Of a DNA stretch of 64,000 nucleotides, positions 33,985 to 43,520 are shown in pieces (position 1 is the first letter of the stretch; every line of letters starts with the position of its first letter). Source of the stretch: Sinorhizobium americanum (GTDB lineage Bacteria; Pseudomonadota; Alphaproteobacteria; Rhizobiales; Rhizobiaceae); the NCBI RefSeq assembly GCF_001651855.1, contig NZ_LNQC01000044.1:62001-126000 (forward strand), read 5' to 3'. A model generated the notes under the pieces. It was given only the letters and a program-made list of their open reading frames with translations. It did no database searches and had not been told where the DNA came from. The position numbers and the translations under genes were made by a program.

Positions 33985-34924
33985 CGAAGGCCCCCATGCG
34001 CTTGGCCATCCAGAGATAGGCGCCCATGATGACGATCGGCACGACCGTGAAGGCGGCGGCGAGCGGAATGTTGCCGGCAGTGCCCTGCTGGGCGTAGACC
34101 GCCTGGCCGATAAAAAGGCGCGACGAGCCGACGATCTGGGGAATGATGTAGTCGCCGAGTGTCAGCGAGAAGGTGAAGATCGAGCCGGCGACGATGCCGG
34201 GCAGCGCCAGCGGAAAAAGCACATGGCGGAAGGTCTGCGCCGGCGTGCCGCCGAGATCGGACGAGGCTTCGATGAGATTGGCGGGCACGCGCTCCAGCGC
34301 CGCCTGGATCGGCAGGATCATGAAGGGCATCCAGACATAGACGAAGACGATGAATGTACCTGTGTAGCTGACAGAGAGCGAATTGCCGCCGACGACCGGC
34401 AGCGCCAGCCAGGCATCGAGCAGCCAGAGGAGGTTCAGCTTCTCGAAGAGCCAGGTGAGAATGCCTTCCTTGGCAAGGATCAGCTTCCAGGCATAGACCT
34501 TGACGAGATAGCTCGACCAGAGCGGCAGCATGACGGCGAGATAGAAGAGCGCCTTCCATTTGCCGCGTGCATAGCGAGCGGCGTAATAGGCGATCGGGAA
34601 AGCGATGAAGGCCGAGACGAGCGTCACCAGTGCCGCCATCGACACGGTGCGCAGGATGATGTCGAGATTGGCTTCGCTCAGAAGCTGACGGTAGGTCGCC
34701 AGCGTGAATTCGTAGTTGATGAGGCCGGAAAACTCGTCGATCGAGAAAAAGCTCTGAAGAAGCAGCGCGAAAAGCGAGCCGAGATAGACGATGCCGAGCC
34801 ACAGCAAAGGTGGCCCAAGCAGCACCGTCAAGAGCACATGCGGGTGCCGCCAGAAGAAGTCCGAAAGACGGCCGGTCGTGCTGCGGCGCTCCGGAAGGAC
34901 GAAGCTTTCGGCAACAATCGTCAT
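33974..34924 (-). CDS. ABC transporter permease, spermidine/putrescine (PotB) type
   Basis: 316 aa with a long N-terminal extension before the first membrane segment ([30 protein letters not shown]), as in PotB-type permeases. The EAA loop reads [28 protein letters not shown]. The ATG overlaps the stop of the ATPase gene (ATGA), so the two are coupled. It pairs with the PotC-type permease downstream to form the membrane channel. Confidence 0.92.
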   Translation of the reverse strand: MTIVAESFVLPERRSTTGRLSDFFWRHPHVLLTVLLGPPLLWLGIVYLGSLFALLLQSFFSIDEFSGLINYEFTLATYRQLLSEANLDIILRTVSMAALVTLVSAFIAFPIAYYAARYARGKWKALFYLAVMLPLWSSYLVKVYAWKLILAKEGILTWLFEKLNLLWLLDAWLALPVVGGNSLSVSYTGTFIVFVYVWMPFMILPIQAALERVPANLIEASSDLGGTPAQTFRHVLFPLALPGIVAGSIFTFSLTLGDYIIPQIVGSSRLFIGQAVYAQQGTAGNIPLAAAFTVVPIVIMGAYLWMAKRMGAFDAL

Positions 34925-35919
34925 GCATCCTCCATCGGGTGAAGGTCGCGGGCGGCGAAGCTTATGGTAACCGGGCTGCCCATCGCGGGCACGTTCTGCG
35001 CGGCGGGGCTGGCGACGGCAATGCGGTTGCCGTCCACATCGACGACAATGCGGTTGGTCGCGCCGAGAAAGCTGCGGCCGGCGACGATACCGGAGAGGCT
35101 GAGGGCGCCGTCCGCCGCCGGCGCGATCGCAACCGACTCCGGCCGGAGGCTCGCGAAGGAGGATTTCAGCCCGAGCCTCTGGCAGAGCTTGGCAGAGAGC
35201 ACGTTCGACGAGCCGACGAAATCGGCGACGAAGCGGGTCTTCGGCTGGTTGTAGACCTCTTCCGGCCGCCCGAGCTGCTGGATCCGGCCTTCGTTGAAGA
35301 CGGCGATCCGATCGGCCATCGACAATGCCTCGCCCTGGTCGTGGGTGACGAAGACGAAGGTGATGCCGAGCGATTTCTGCAGGCTTTTCAATTCCTCCTG
35401 CATCTGCTCGCGCAGCTTCAGATCAAGCGCGCCAAGCGGCTCGTCGAGAAGCAGCACCTTGGGCTTGTTGACGAGGGCGCGGGCAAGTGCCACCCGCTGG
35501 CGCTGGCCGCCGGAAAGCTGGCCGGGCCGCCGCGCGCCGTAACCGGGCAGCTTGACCATGGCGAGCGCGTCTTCCGCGGCTTTGCGTCTTTCTTCGCGGC
35601 CGATTCCCTTCACCATCAGGCCGTAGGCGACGTTGTCGAGAATGGAGAGATGCGAGAAGAGGGCGTAATCCTGGAAAACGGTGTTGACGCTGCGGCGGTA
35701 GGGCGGCACGCCTTCGGCCGTCTCGCCGAAGATCTCGATATGCCCGGTCGTCGGCTGCTCAAAGCCGGCCATCAGTCTCAGGCAGGTCGTCTTGCCGGAG
35801 CCGGAGGGCCCGAGCATCGCAAAGAATTCGCCCTCGACGATCGAGAGGTTGACGGAATCGACGGCGCGCACCGCGCCGAAGTGGCGGGAAACGTTGTCGA
35901 AGAGAACGGCGGTGGTCAT
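34921..35919 (-). CDS. ABC transporter ATP-binding protein, spermidine/putrescine (PotA) type
   Basis: 332 aa from ATG 35919 (MTTAVLFDNVSRHFGAV), with TGGAG upstream; a longer frame runs into a repeat. Walker A is GPSGSGKTT, signature LSGGQRQR, Walker B VLLLDEPLGALD and switch FVTHDQGEA. The C-terminal TOBE-type domain (RPESVAIAP) is present. It follows the binding-protein gene after a 194-bp gap that holds a RIME-like repeat. Confidence 0.94.
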   Translation of the reverse strand: MTTAVLFDNVSRHFGAVRAVDSVNLSIVEGEFFAMLGPSGSGKTTCLRLMAGFEQPTTGHIEIFGETAEGVPPYRRSVNTVFQDYALFSHLSILDNVAYGLMVKGIGREERRKAAEDALAMVKLPGYGARRPGQLSGGQRQRVALARALVNKPKVLLLDEPLGALDLKLREQMQEELKSLQKSLGITFVFVTHDQGEALSMADRIAVFNEGRIQQLGRPEEVYNQPKTRFVADFVGSSNVLSAKLCQRLGLKSSFASLRPESVAIAPAADGALSLSGIVAGRSFLGATNRIVVDVDGNRIAVASPAAQNVPAMGSPVTISFAARDLHPMEDA

Positions 35920-35938
35920 GGAAATGCTCCAGAGAGTT

Positions 35939-36085
35939 CTGCCCCTCATCCGCCTGCCGGCGCCTTCTTCCCGCACGCGGAGAGAAGGGGGCTCGCGGTT
36001 GGCGCCTCGCCCCCAAATTCACGCGGCGGCTTTGCCGGAGGTGTTCCCTCTCCCCGCAAGCGGGGAGAGGGCCGGGGTGAGGGGC
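35939..36085. repeat. RIME-like intergenic element, long copy
   Basis: Begins TGCCCCTCATCCGCCTGCCG and ends CCGGGGTGAGGGGC. Inside is the palindrome CTCTCCCCGC-AA-GCGGGGAGAG (about 36048-36069). It lies inside an operon, between the binding-protein and ATPase genes, where a folded transcript could uncouple their expression levels. Confidence 0.75.
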
Positions 36086-36113
36086 AAAATGCCTGCGATG
36101 CGGAAGCAGCGGC

Positions 36114-37274
36114 TTACCGGCCGCCGATCACGCCGATATAGTCGGAGACCCAGCGGTGATAGGGCACGCATTCGCTCTGGCTCGCGCATTTAGCCACCGG
36201 CGTCTTCCAGAACTTGACCTTCTCGAAGTCGTTGTAGCCGTTGGTGGCGCAGCCCTCGTCGGTCAGGAGCTCATTGCCCTTGCAGGCGGCGCCGACGGAG
36301 GGGTTGGCGCCGAACCAGGCAGACACATCGCCCTGGACCTTCGGCGAGAGCGTGTGCTCCATCCACATATAGGCGCAGTTCGGATGCTCGCTCTCGGCAT
36401 GCAGCATGGTCGTATCCGCCCAGCCCGTCACGCCTTCTTCAGGGATGACCGAGGAGATCGGCAGCTTCTCCGCGTGCATCAGGTTGACCTGGAACGGCCA
36501 GGACCCGGAAGCGACGACGCCTTCGTTCTTGAAGTCGTCGATCTGGATCATCGCATCGTGCCAATAGCGGCCGACCAGCGTGCGCTGAACGCGAAGCAGG
36601 TCGAGGGCGGCCTTGTACTGGTCCTCGTTGAGCTCATAGGGGTCCTTGATGCCGAGCTCGGACTTGTGGGCCATCAGGTAGTTGGCCGCGTCGGCGACAT
36701 GGATCGGACCGTCATAGGCCTGGATGCGGCCCTTGTTGGACTTGCCGTCCGGCAGCGTCATCTCCTCGAAGACGACGTTCCAGCTTTTCGGGGGCTGACC
36801 CTTGAAGGCTTCCGTGTTGTACATCAGCACGTTCGGACCCCAGACATAAGGCGTGCCGTAATGGACGTCTTTGACCGTGTGCCAGGGCGCGTTCTGCATG
36901 CGCTCGTCGATGGTTTTCCAGCTCGGAATAAGGGCGGTATTGATCGGCTGGACGCGCTTTCCCGCGACGAGGCGAAGCGAGGCGTCGCCGGAGGCGGTGA
37001 CAAGATCGAAGCCGCCTTCGTTCATCAGAGCGACCATTTCGTCGGAGGTGGCGGCGGTCTTGACGCTGACCTTGCAGCCGGACTTCTTCTCGAATTCGGT
37101 GACCCAGTCGTAGTTCTTGTCGGTCTCGCCGCGCTCGATATAGCCGGGCCAAGCGACGATCGAGAGCTCGCCTTCGCCCTGGCCGAGCTCCTTCAGCGGC
37201 TCCTGCCCAAGGGCGGGGGCGACGAGGCCCAGCGACAGGGTCAGCGCCGTGCAGGATTTCAAGATCTGCTTCAT
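36114..37274 (-). CDS. ABC transporter substrate-binding protein, spermidine/putrescine (PotD) type
   Basis: 386 aa from ATG 37274 with GGGAG upstream. A Sec signal peptide is clear (MKQILKSCTALTLSLGLVAPALGQ). The mature protein (LSIVAWPGYIERGETDKNYDWVTEFEKKSGCKVSVKT) matches polyamine-binding PotD/PotF-like proteins. It carries several extra cysteines near its C-terminus. It is the first gene of the PotD-A-B-C-ALDH operon and would catch the substrate in the periplasm. The substrate (polyamine or a related cation) is not fixed by sequence. Confidence 0.9.
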   Translation of the reverse strand: MKQILKSCTALTLSLGLVAPALGQEPLKELGQGEGELSIVAWPGYIERGETDKNYDWVTEFEKKSGCKVSVKTAATSDEMVALMNEGGFDLVTASGDASLRLVAGKRVQPINTALIPSWKTIDERMQNAPWHTVKDVHYGTPYVWGPNVLMYNTEAFKGQPPKSWNVVFEEMTLPDGKSNKGRIQAYDGPIHVADAANYLMAHKSELGIKDPYELNEDQYKAALDLLRVQRTLVGRYWHDAMIQIDDFKNEGVVASGSWPFQVNLMHAEKLPISSVIPEEGVTGWADTTMLHAESEHPNCAYMWMEHTLSPKVQGDVSAWFGANPSVGAACKGNELLTDEGCATNGYNDFEKVKFWKTPVAKCASQSECVPYHRWVSDYIGVIGGR

Positions 37275-37374
37275 TGAAGTCTCCCCAGTTATGCCGCGTT
37301 CAGCGGCCTTGTTCCCTGGGATGAAGCGTGCCTCCATTTCTCCGTATTCGCAAATTCATTAATCAGAATGGCGC

Positions 37375-37391
37375 TATCGGTTTTACCGATA
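37375..37391. promoter_or_regulatory. LysR-type operator (inverted repeat, T-N11-A)
   Basis: TATCGGT-TTT-ACCGATA: a perfect 7-bp inverted repeat with 3-bp spacer and a T-N11-A core. It lies just after the lysR stop and about 100 bp upstream of the binding-protein gene, a typical activator position. Confidence 0.65.
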
Positions 37392-37396
37392 TCAAC

Positions 37397-38305
37397 TCAC
37401 CGGGGACGGGCGCTGCGCAGCGCCTCGGCGATGCCGACGAAATCGCGCGCCGATTGCGGCAGGCTCGAACCTTTGCGCCACACCATGCCGACCTGCACGA
37501 CCGGCAAGGCGCCCGACACATCGCGGCTCTCGATCCGGTCGCCTTCGAGCGACCAGGGGCGATAGACGAGGTCGGGCAGAAGGGCGATGCCGGCGCCCGT
37601 CGCGACCAGGCTTCGGACCGCCTCGACCGAACGGGTGCGGAAGGCGACATGCGGACGGGCACCGAGTGCCGTCAGCAGCTTGCCGGTGTTTTCCTCGATT
37701 TCGTCGACCGTCAGCATGATCAAAGGCTGCCTGGCGATATCCTCGACCGAGATGATATCGGCGCTTACGAGCGGATGTCCGATCGGTAGCCAGAGCCGAT
37801 AGGGCGACGTTTCGAGGATTTCCGCCTGCAGCGCCATCCGGTCACGCAGATTGGAGATAACCATCACGGCGACATCGAGCTCGCCGCCGACCAGCAGATG
37901 TTCGAGATAGGAGCCGTTGTCCTCGATGGCGCTCACCTCGACGCCCGGGCAGGCGCGGCGATAGCGGGCAAGCAGGTCGGAGAGCACATAGCCGGCGACC
38001 AGTGAGGTGACGCCGAGACTGAGCCTGCCGCCGCGCTCCTCGCGGCTATCGGAGAAGCTGCGCCGCGCATCGGAAACATCGGCGAGGATTTTTGTCGCAT
38101 GGCGAAGGAACTGGTGGCCGTTATGGGTGATCGAAAGGCCACGTGGATGGCGGTCGAAAAGCTCGACGCCGAGATCGGTCTCTAATTCCTTGATCGCTTC
38201 GGTGATCGAGGACTGCGAGATCGACAGGTTCTGCGCCGCGCGGGTGACGGTACCCTGCTCGGCGACAGCGACGAAATATTGCAATTGCCGGAGTGTGAAT
38301 GCCAT
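37397..38305 (-). CDS. LysR-type regulator of the polyamine-type ABC operon
   Basis: 302 aa from ATG 38305 (MAFTLRQLQYFVAVAEQGTVTRAA); a much longer frame upstream is non-coding in character. The winged HTH (NLSISQSSITEAIKELETDLGVELFDR) and effector domain are typical. It is transcribed in the same direction as, and directly upstream of, the ABC-ALDH operon, with a symmetric operator between them. It may regulate itself and the operon. Confidence 0.93.
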   Translation of the reverse strand: MAFTLRQLQYFVAVAEQGTVTRAAQNLSISQSSITEAIKELETDLGVELFDRHPRGLSITHNGHQFLRHATKILADVSDARRSFSDSREERGGRLSLGVTSLVAGYVLSDLLARYRRACPGVEVSAIEDNGSYLEHLLVGGELDVAVMVISNLRDRMALQAEILETSPYRLWLPIGHPLVSADIISVEDIARQPLIMLTVDEIEENTGKLLTALGARPHVAFRTRSVEAVRSLVATGAGIALLPDLVYRPWSLEGDRIESRDVSGALPVVQVGMVWRKGSSLPQSARDFVGIAEALRSARPR

Positions 38306-38424
38306 GAGCGAATTAACACCGGGCAACAAGCGGATGGCAAGCCGGCCGATGCAGCGCCATGATTTGGCGCATCTGGTCGTGCGTGGCGGCAGGACGGTGC
38401 TAAGGGGGCTCGAGGGAGCGCAGG

Positions 38425-39348
38425 ATGGATTCGAGACAACCAACACCGATGCCGACGGAGCCCGGCATTCTCGCCTTTCACGAGCGCTGCGAGGCGTTTT
38501 ATCCGGCCGACGCCGTCGGTGCTTCGATCGAGCAGCAGCGACAATGGTATGATGCTCTTTGTGCGGAGTTCGACGCCGAGTCACCCGAGAGGCTGACACA
38601 GTGCGACGAACGCGTGGAAGGGCGTATCCCTGTCCGGCATTATCGCCCGGCCGTAGTCACGACCGAAACGCGTATCTTCTACATTCACGGCGGCGGCTTC
38701 GTCGTCGGCTCGCTTCAAAGTCATGACGCGATCTGTGCCGAGCTGGCGCACGGCACGCGAGCGGAACTGGTGTCGGTCGACTACCGGCTGGCGCCCGAGC
38801 ACGCCTGGCCCGCGGCTTTCGACGATTGCTGTGCAGTGCTCCGGTCGCTTCTAGCCGACGGACGCCCACTGGTCGTAGTCGGCGACAGTGCCGGCGGCAA
38901 CCTGGCGGCCGGCGTCGTGCTCAAGGCGAAGGCCGAGGGACTTTCCGGCATTGTCGGCCAGGTCTTGATCTATCCGGGTCTCGGTGGCGATCTCGTCAGC
39001 GGCTCCTATGCCGAGATGGCCGGGGCCCCCGGACTTTCGACCGCCGATGTCGCCTATTATCGAGAGGTGCTGAAGGCGCCGAGTGACGACGCTTTCGCTC
39101 ACCCCTTGAAAGCCCGTGACTTTTCCGGATTGCCGCCGGCCTATATCACCGCGGCGCATTTCGACCCGTTGCGCGACGATGCGCGCGCCTATGCTGCCCG
39201 GCTTGCCGAGGCGGGCGTGGATGTCACCTTCCGCGAGGAGCCGCAAATGATCCATGCCTGGCTGAGGGCACGGCATATGAGCTCCGGTGCAGGAGAAGGA
39301 TTCCGCCGTCTCATCGATGGCGTGGCGCGGCTGGTCGGGAGCGATTGA
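38425..39348 (+). CDS. alpha/beta-hydrolase of the hormone-sensitive-lipase family
   Basis: 307 aa. The oxyanion motif is HGGGF (88-92) and the nucleophile elbow GDSAGG with Ser155; an acidic residue (FDPLRDDA) and the His in MIHAW complete the expected triad. This is the HSL (type IV) esterase family, which acts on small acyl esters. No signal peptide. It is divergent from the LysR gene and 3 bp before the ACT-domain gene, with which it is cotranscribed. Confidence 0.9.
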   Translation: MDSRQPTPMPTEPGILAFHERCEAFYPADAVGASIEQQRQWYDALCAEFDAESPERLTQCDERVEGRIPVRHYRPAVVTTETRIFYIHGGGFVVGSLQSHDAICAELAHGTRAELVSVDYRLAPEHAWPAAFDDCCAVLRSLLADGRPLVVVGDSAGGNLAAGVVLKAKAEGLSGIVGQVLIYPGLGGDLVSGSYAEMAGAPGLSTADVAYYREVLKAPSDDAFAHPLKARDFSGLPPAYITAAHFDPLRDDARAYAARLAEAGVDVTFREEPQMIHAWLRARHMSSGAGEGFRRLIDGVARLVGSD

Positions 39349-39351
39349 GCG

Positions 39352-39756
39352 ATGATTGGAGCGACCGACCTTCAGCGTCTGCTGGCGGGGATGAAGCCGG
39401 TGTTGCGTGAGGCCGAATATGTCTATTGCGCGGTCGAGGGCGATGCGGGATCGTGGCTATCGCTTGCACCGATCGGCACCTTCCGCGAAGCGGAGGCCTT
39501 AACGCTGATTCTCGAACGCTCAAGCGCGGACGCTGCCGGGCTGTCCTACGGACCCGTCTTGCGGCTCATCACGCTCAGTGTTCATTCGGCGCTCCAAGCC
39601 GTCGGCCTGACTGCCGCCGTCTCGGCAGCGCTGACGCGCGTTGGCATCAGCGCCAATGTCGTCGCGGCCTTTTATCACGATCATATCTTCGTGCCGGCTC
39701 CGGATGCGGAGCGGGCCTTGGGGGCATTGCGGGAATTGAGCCGTGGCAATGGCTGA
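39352..39756 (+). CDS. ACT-domain protein (DUF2241-like)
   Basis: 134 aa. Two ACT-like halves are seen: VYCAVEGDAGSWLSLAPIGTFREAEALTLILER and RLITLSVHSALQAVGLTAAVSAALTRVGISANVVAAFYHDHIFVP. The second is typical of small amino-acid-sensing ACT proteins. No catalytic domain is fused. It lies 3 bp after the esterase gene. The ligand is unknown. Confidence 0.82.
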   Translation: MIGATDLQRLLAGMKPVLREAEYVYCAVEGDAGSWLSLAPIGTFREAEALTLILERSSADAAGLSYGPVLRLITLSVHSALQAVGLTAAVSAALTRVGISANVVAAFYHDHIFVPAPDAERALGALRELSRGNG

Positions 39757-39804
39757 GCTGAAGGCATTGATCTGATAACGGAGCGCTCCGTCTGGTCCCT
39801 TGAT

Positions 39805-41802
39805 TTACATGAGATCGCGCCTGATGCGCTTTTCGAAAGTCTTCTCGAAAACCTTCTCCTCACCCTCGAAGGCCTCAATTCTGGCAGACGTAATCCACTC
39901 GGTTTCGGTGCAGCCGAGCCGGGAGGTTGAAACGGTCTTCAGCGATTGCTCGCCGCGCCTGGCGATGCAGGTCCAGGTCGAGACGCCCGTCATCGAATGC
40001 GGATCATTGGGGGCGATCGACCAAACCTCGTCGCGGATGTCCCGCGTGGCGTTGCCGGTATCGGGATGTTCGACGAGGCCGGTGTCTTCGTAGATCCGAT
40101 AATGCGTCAGACCCTTGGTCATGTCGCGCTCGACGCTACGGCGGGTTTGCGCCGGAGAATGCTCGACATAGGTGGGCAGCGGGTCGGGATTTGCCGGCTG
40201 CGGCACGACGATCTCGCGGTGGTCGCCGAGGAGCGGCAGCGACAGCGAGAGGCTTCCGCTGTCGATCGTCAGGCCCGGATCGGTCGGCGCCGGCAGGATC
40301 ATCGGCCAGTAGGATGTCGAGAGCGACAGGCGGATTTTGTGACCGGCGCGAAAGCGATAGCCGCAGGCATCGAGCACCAGCGTGATGCGTGTCTTGTGGT
40401 TCTTCTGCATCGGCATCGGCTTTGCGTTGCCGTTGCGGTGCGCCAGGTTGAGGACGCCGAAGGCGACGCGGGTTGCCGTGCCGTCCGGATGGATGTCGAC
40501 GAGACGGGCGACGAGATTGGCCGTGTCGGCGCTGCAGGCAACCTCCAAAGTGAGGGCCGGCTCTCCGAGATAGTCCTCCGCCTCGAGCAGGGGATGGCTG
40601 TCGAAAGTGAGGGAACCCGCATCGTCGATACGCTGGTCACCGGCCATCTCGGCATCCGGTTTCAACGTGAAATATTCGCCGGCGGCGGTGCCGGTATCGA
40701 GCGGCGAGCGAAGATAGATGTCGCCGACCCCCTTCTTGGCAGCGGCCCCGGTCACGAGTCTGCCATCGCTCGAAACCGTGAAGCTGCGCGCGTCGGGGGT
40801 GTTCCAGACGTCCTTGGCAATCCAGCGGCCCGGATCTTCGTTGCGCTTCAGGGCCGGCTTCGGGCCGTCGAGAATATAGGCGCGCATCTGCGGCAGCTTT
40901 TCTGCACCGTTCTTTTCGTCGCGCAGCCAGCGGTTCCACCAGCGGATCGCCTCGCTGTGGAAATCCGCCCGCGGCTTCGGCCAGGCGAAATGCGGGTATT
41001 TGTGAACCCAGGGCCCAATCAACGCCTTGGCCATTTCGCCGAGTCCCTCGATCGCCTTGATCGGTGTATTGCGGTAGCCGTCGGCCCAGCCGGCGATCAC
41101 GAGCGCGGGTACCGGGAAGCCTTCGAAATCCTCCGAGATCGAGCCGTGCCGCCAGAAGTCGTCGCGGCGCTGGTGCTCAAGCCATTCCTCCAAGAAAAAG
41201 GGTTCGTTTTCCAGCCGCTCCAGCCACATTTCCTTCCAGCGCTCGCCGACGAGTTCAGGATCGGGCGAGCGCGACTGGTAGGCGAGCATGGTGGCCGCCC
41301 AGGAGAGTTGCGCCGAAAGATGGCAGCCGTTCTTGTAATGGATGTCGTCATTGTAGCGGTCGACGGTCGAGGCGATCGAGATGACGGCCTTGAGCGCTGG
41401 CGGTTCCAGGGCCGCCACCTGTAGGCAGTTGAAGCCGCCCCAGGAGATGCCCATCATCCCGATCTTGCCGTTCGACCAGGGCTGCGCGGCGATCCATTCG
41501 ATGATCTCGCAGCCGTCGGAGAGTTCGCGCGGCGTATATTCGCCGTCGATCACCCCTTCGGATTCGCCGCAGCCGCGGATGTCGACGCGAACGCCGGCAA
41601 TGCCGGCCGCGGCAAAGACCGGATAGGTGGATTCGTCGCGGGCGCAGGTGCCGTCGCGCTTGCGATAGGGCAGGTATTCGAGCACCGCCGGGACCGGATT
41701 CTGCTCGGTTCCCTCCGGCATCCAGATGCGCGCCGCCAGCCGGGTCCCGTCCTTGAGGGTGATCCATTCGTTTTCGATGACGGTGAAGTTGCGATCGGAC
41801 AC
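39805..41802 (-). CDS. CocE/NonD family serine hydrolase
   Basis: 665 aa from GTG 41802, with GGGAGA eight bases upstream; extending to 41892 would overlap the ATPase gene. The N-terminal alpha/beta-hydrolase has GISWGG with the nucleophilic Ser near residue 120 and EYLPYRKRDGTCARDEST early on. The C-terminal jelly-roll (FRAGHKIRLSLSTSYWPMILP) is that of the X-Pro dipeptidyl-peptidase C-terminal domain. The family includes cocaine esterase and glutaryl-7-ACA acylase. It is the last gene of the carnitine-linked run and follows a dipeptide-type ABC transporter, so its substrate may be an ester or amide imported by it. Confidence 0.88.
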   Translation of the reverse strand: MSDRNFTVIENEWITLKDGTRLAARIWMPEGTEQNPVPAVLEYLPYRKRDGTCARDESTYPVFAAAGIAGVRVDIRGCGESEGVIDGEYTPRELSDGCEIIEWIAAQPWSNGKIGMMGISWGGFNCLQVAALEPPALKAVISIASTVDRYNDDIHYKNGCHLSAQLSWAATMLAYQSRSPDPELVGERWKEMWLERLENEPFFLEEWLEHQRRDDFWRHGSISEDFEGFPVPALVIAGWADGYRNTPIKAIEGLGEMAKALIGPWVHKYPHFAWPKPRADFHSEAIRWWNRWLRDEKNGAEKLPQMRAYILDGPKPALKRNEDPGRWIAKDVWNTPDARSFTVSSDGRLVTGAAAKKGVGDIYLRSPLDTGTAAGEYFTLKPDAEMAGDQRIDDAGSLTFDSHPLLEAEDYLGEPALTLEVACSADTANLVARLVDIHPDGTATRVAFGVLNLAHRNGNAKPMPMQKNHKTRITLVLDACGYRFRAGHKIRLSLSTSYWPMILPAPTDPGLTIDSGSLSLSLPLLGDHREIVVPQPANPDPLPTYVEHSPAQTRRSVERDMTKGLTHYRIYEDTGLVEHPDTGNATRDIRDEVWSIAPNDPHSMTGVSTWTCIARRGEQSLKTVSTSRLGCTETEWITSARIEAFEGEEKVFEKTFEKRIRRDLM

Positions 41803-41888
41803 GTTTATATTCTCCCGATTTTCTGCGCGTGAGCGATCTACAGCGGATCGGAGTGAGTGTGCGGGACGGAGGCGCCCCGCTCTCCGGG

Positions 41889-43520
41889 TCAATTCCCCGC
41901 ACTCTCCATGCGCCTGGTCTTCAGCACCCGTTCGAGCCAGCCGATTTCCATTTCCGGCACCGACTTCAGGAGGAGGTCGGTGTAGTCGTCGAAGGGCGGT
42001 GACAGCACCTTCGACTTCGGACCGAACCGCACCAGCCGTCCGCGATGCATCACGGCGACGCTGTCGGCGATCGCCCGGACGATGGCGATGTCGTGGGTGA
42101 TAAACACATAGGAAACAGCGGTTTCCTCCTGAAGCTTCATAAGCAGATTCAGGATGCCTTCGGCGACCAGCGGGTCGAGCGCCGAGGTCGGTTCGTCGCA
42201 GAGGATGAGCTCCGGCCTGGCGGCGAGCGCCCGGGCAATCGCGACGCGTTGCTTCTGGCCACCGGAGAGTTCGGCCGGGTAGCGATCGAGGAAGCGTGAG
42301 CCCATCTCGATCTGATCGAGCAGTTCCCCGACGCGCTCGGTCTTCTTCCCACCGTGCATGCCGAAATAGAAGGAGAGCGGCCGGCCGACGATGTCGCGCA
42401 CCGTCTGGCGCGGATTCATGGCCGTGTCCGCCATCTGGTAGATCATCTGGATGCGGCGCAGTTCCTCGTTCGTGCGGCCCTTGAGCGCCTTCGGCAGTTC
42501 CTTACCGTCGAAGGTGATGCGCCCCTCGGTCGGCGGCAACAGCCCGGTGATGACGCGGGCGAGGGTGGACTTGCCGGAGCCGGATTCGCCGACGATCGCC
42601 AGCGTCTGGCCCTTCGACAGGTGCATCGAGACGTCGTGCAGCACCTTGAAGCCGTTGCCGTAAGCGGCATGGACATGGTCGATCTTGAGAAGAGTACCGG
42701 ATTGATCCGACGCTTCGTCGCGCTTCGTCTGCCGGACACTGACGAGTGCTCTTGTATAGTCCTCCTTCGGCGCCTCGATCACCTGCTTGGTCGTGCCGTA
42801 TTCGACGGTCTTGCCGTGGCGAAGGACCATGATGTCGTCGGAGATCTGGGCGACCACCGCGAGATCGTGTGTGATGTAGAGCGCCGCCGTATGCGTCTCC
42901 TCGATCGCGTGCTTGATCGCCGCGAGCACGTCGATCTGGGTGGTCACGTCGAGGGCGGTCGTTGGCTCGTCGAAGACAATCAGTTCCGGATTGGGGCAGA
43001 GGGCCATGGCGGTCATGGCGCGCTGCAATTGTCCGCCCGAGACCTGGTGCGGATAGCGCTCGCCAAAACTTTCCGGGTTGGGAAGTCCCAGCACCCGGAA
43101 GAGATAGAGGGCGCGCTTCTTCGCGTCCTCTTTTGACATGATGCCGTGGCGGAGCGATGCTTCGATCACCTGGTCGCCTAGCTTGTGCGCCGGGTTGAAC
43201 GCCGCCGCGGCGGACTGCGCGACATAGCAGACGTGACAGCCGCGGACCGAATTGATGCCGCCGCGGTCGAGCTTCAGGATGTCGCGGCCGTTGAGCAGCA
43301 CCTCGCCGCCGGTGATCCGCACGCCGCCGCGGCCATAGGCAAGCGCCGACAGGCCGATCGTCGATTTGCCGGCGCCGGACTCTCCGATGAGGCCCAGCAC
43401 CTTGCCCTTTTCGAGATTGAAGGAGACGCCCTCGACGAGCGTCACCACTTTCGGCGGCTCGCCCGGCGGATAGCTTGTCGCCTCGATCTTTAGATTCTTG
43501 ACGGAAAGCAGATCAGGCAT
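41889..43520 (-). CDS. ABC transporter ATP-binding protein, two fused ABC domains (DppDF type)
   Basis: 543 aa with two complete ATPase domains. The first has Walker A GESGAGKST, signature VSGGQLQR and Walker B LIVFDEPTTALD; the second has GESGSGKST, LSGGQKQR and LILCDEPTSALD. This is the DppD and DppF pair as one chain, common in rhizobia. It overlaps the upstream permease gene by 8 bp and works with the two permeases and the binding protein of the same operon. Confidence 0.94.
   Translation of the reverse strand: MPDLLSVKNLKIEATSYPPGEPPKVVTLVEGVSFNLEKGKVLGLIGESGAGKSTIGLSALAYGRGGVRITGGEVLLNGRDILKLDRGGINSVRGCHVCYVAQSAAAAFNPAHKLGDQVIEASLRHGIMSKEDAKKRALYLFRVLGLPNPESFGERYPHQVSGGQLQRAMTAMALCPNPELIVFDEPTTALDVTTQIDVLAAIKHAIEETHTAALYITHDLAVVAQISDDIMVLRHGKTVEYGTTKQVIEAPKEDYTRALVSVRQTKRDEASDQSGTLLKIDHVHAAYGNGFKVLHDVSMHLSKGQTLAIVGESGSGKSTLARVITGLLPPTEGRITFDGKELPKALKGRTNEELRRIQMIYQMADTAMNPRQTVRDIVGRPLSFYFGMHGGKKTERVGELLDQIEMGSRFLDRYPAELSGGQKQRVAIARALAARPELILCDEPTSALDPLVAEGILNLLMKLQEETAVSYVFITHDIAIVRAIADSVAVMHRGRLVRFGPKSKVLSPPFDDYTDLLLKSVPEMEIGWLERVLKTRRMESAGN

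Noticed and set aside
32722-34029. 435-codon plus-strand frame over the ABC permease and ALDH genes
   Set aside because: Low-complexity charged translation; antisense to conserved genes; no ribosome site.
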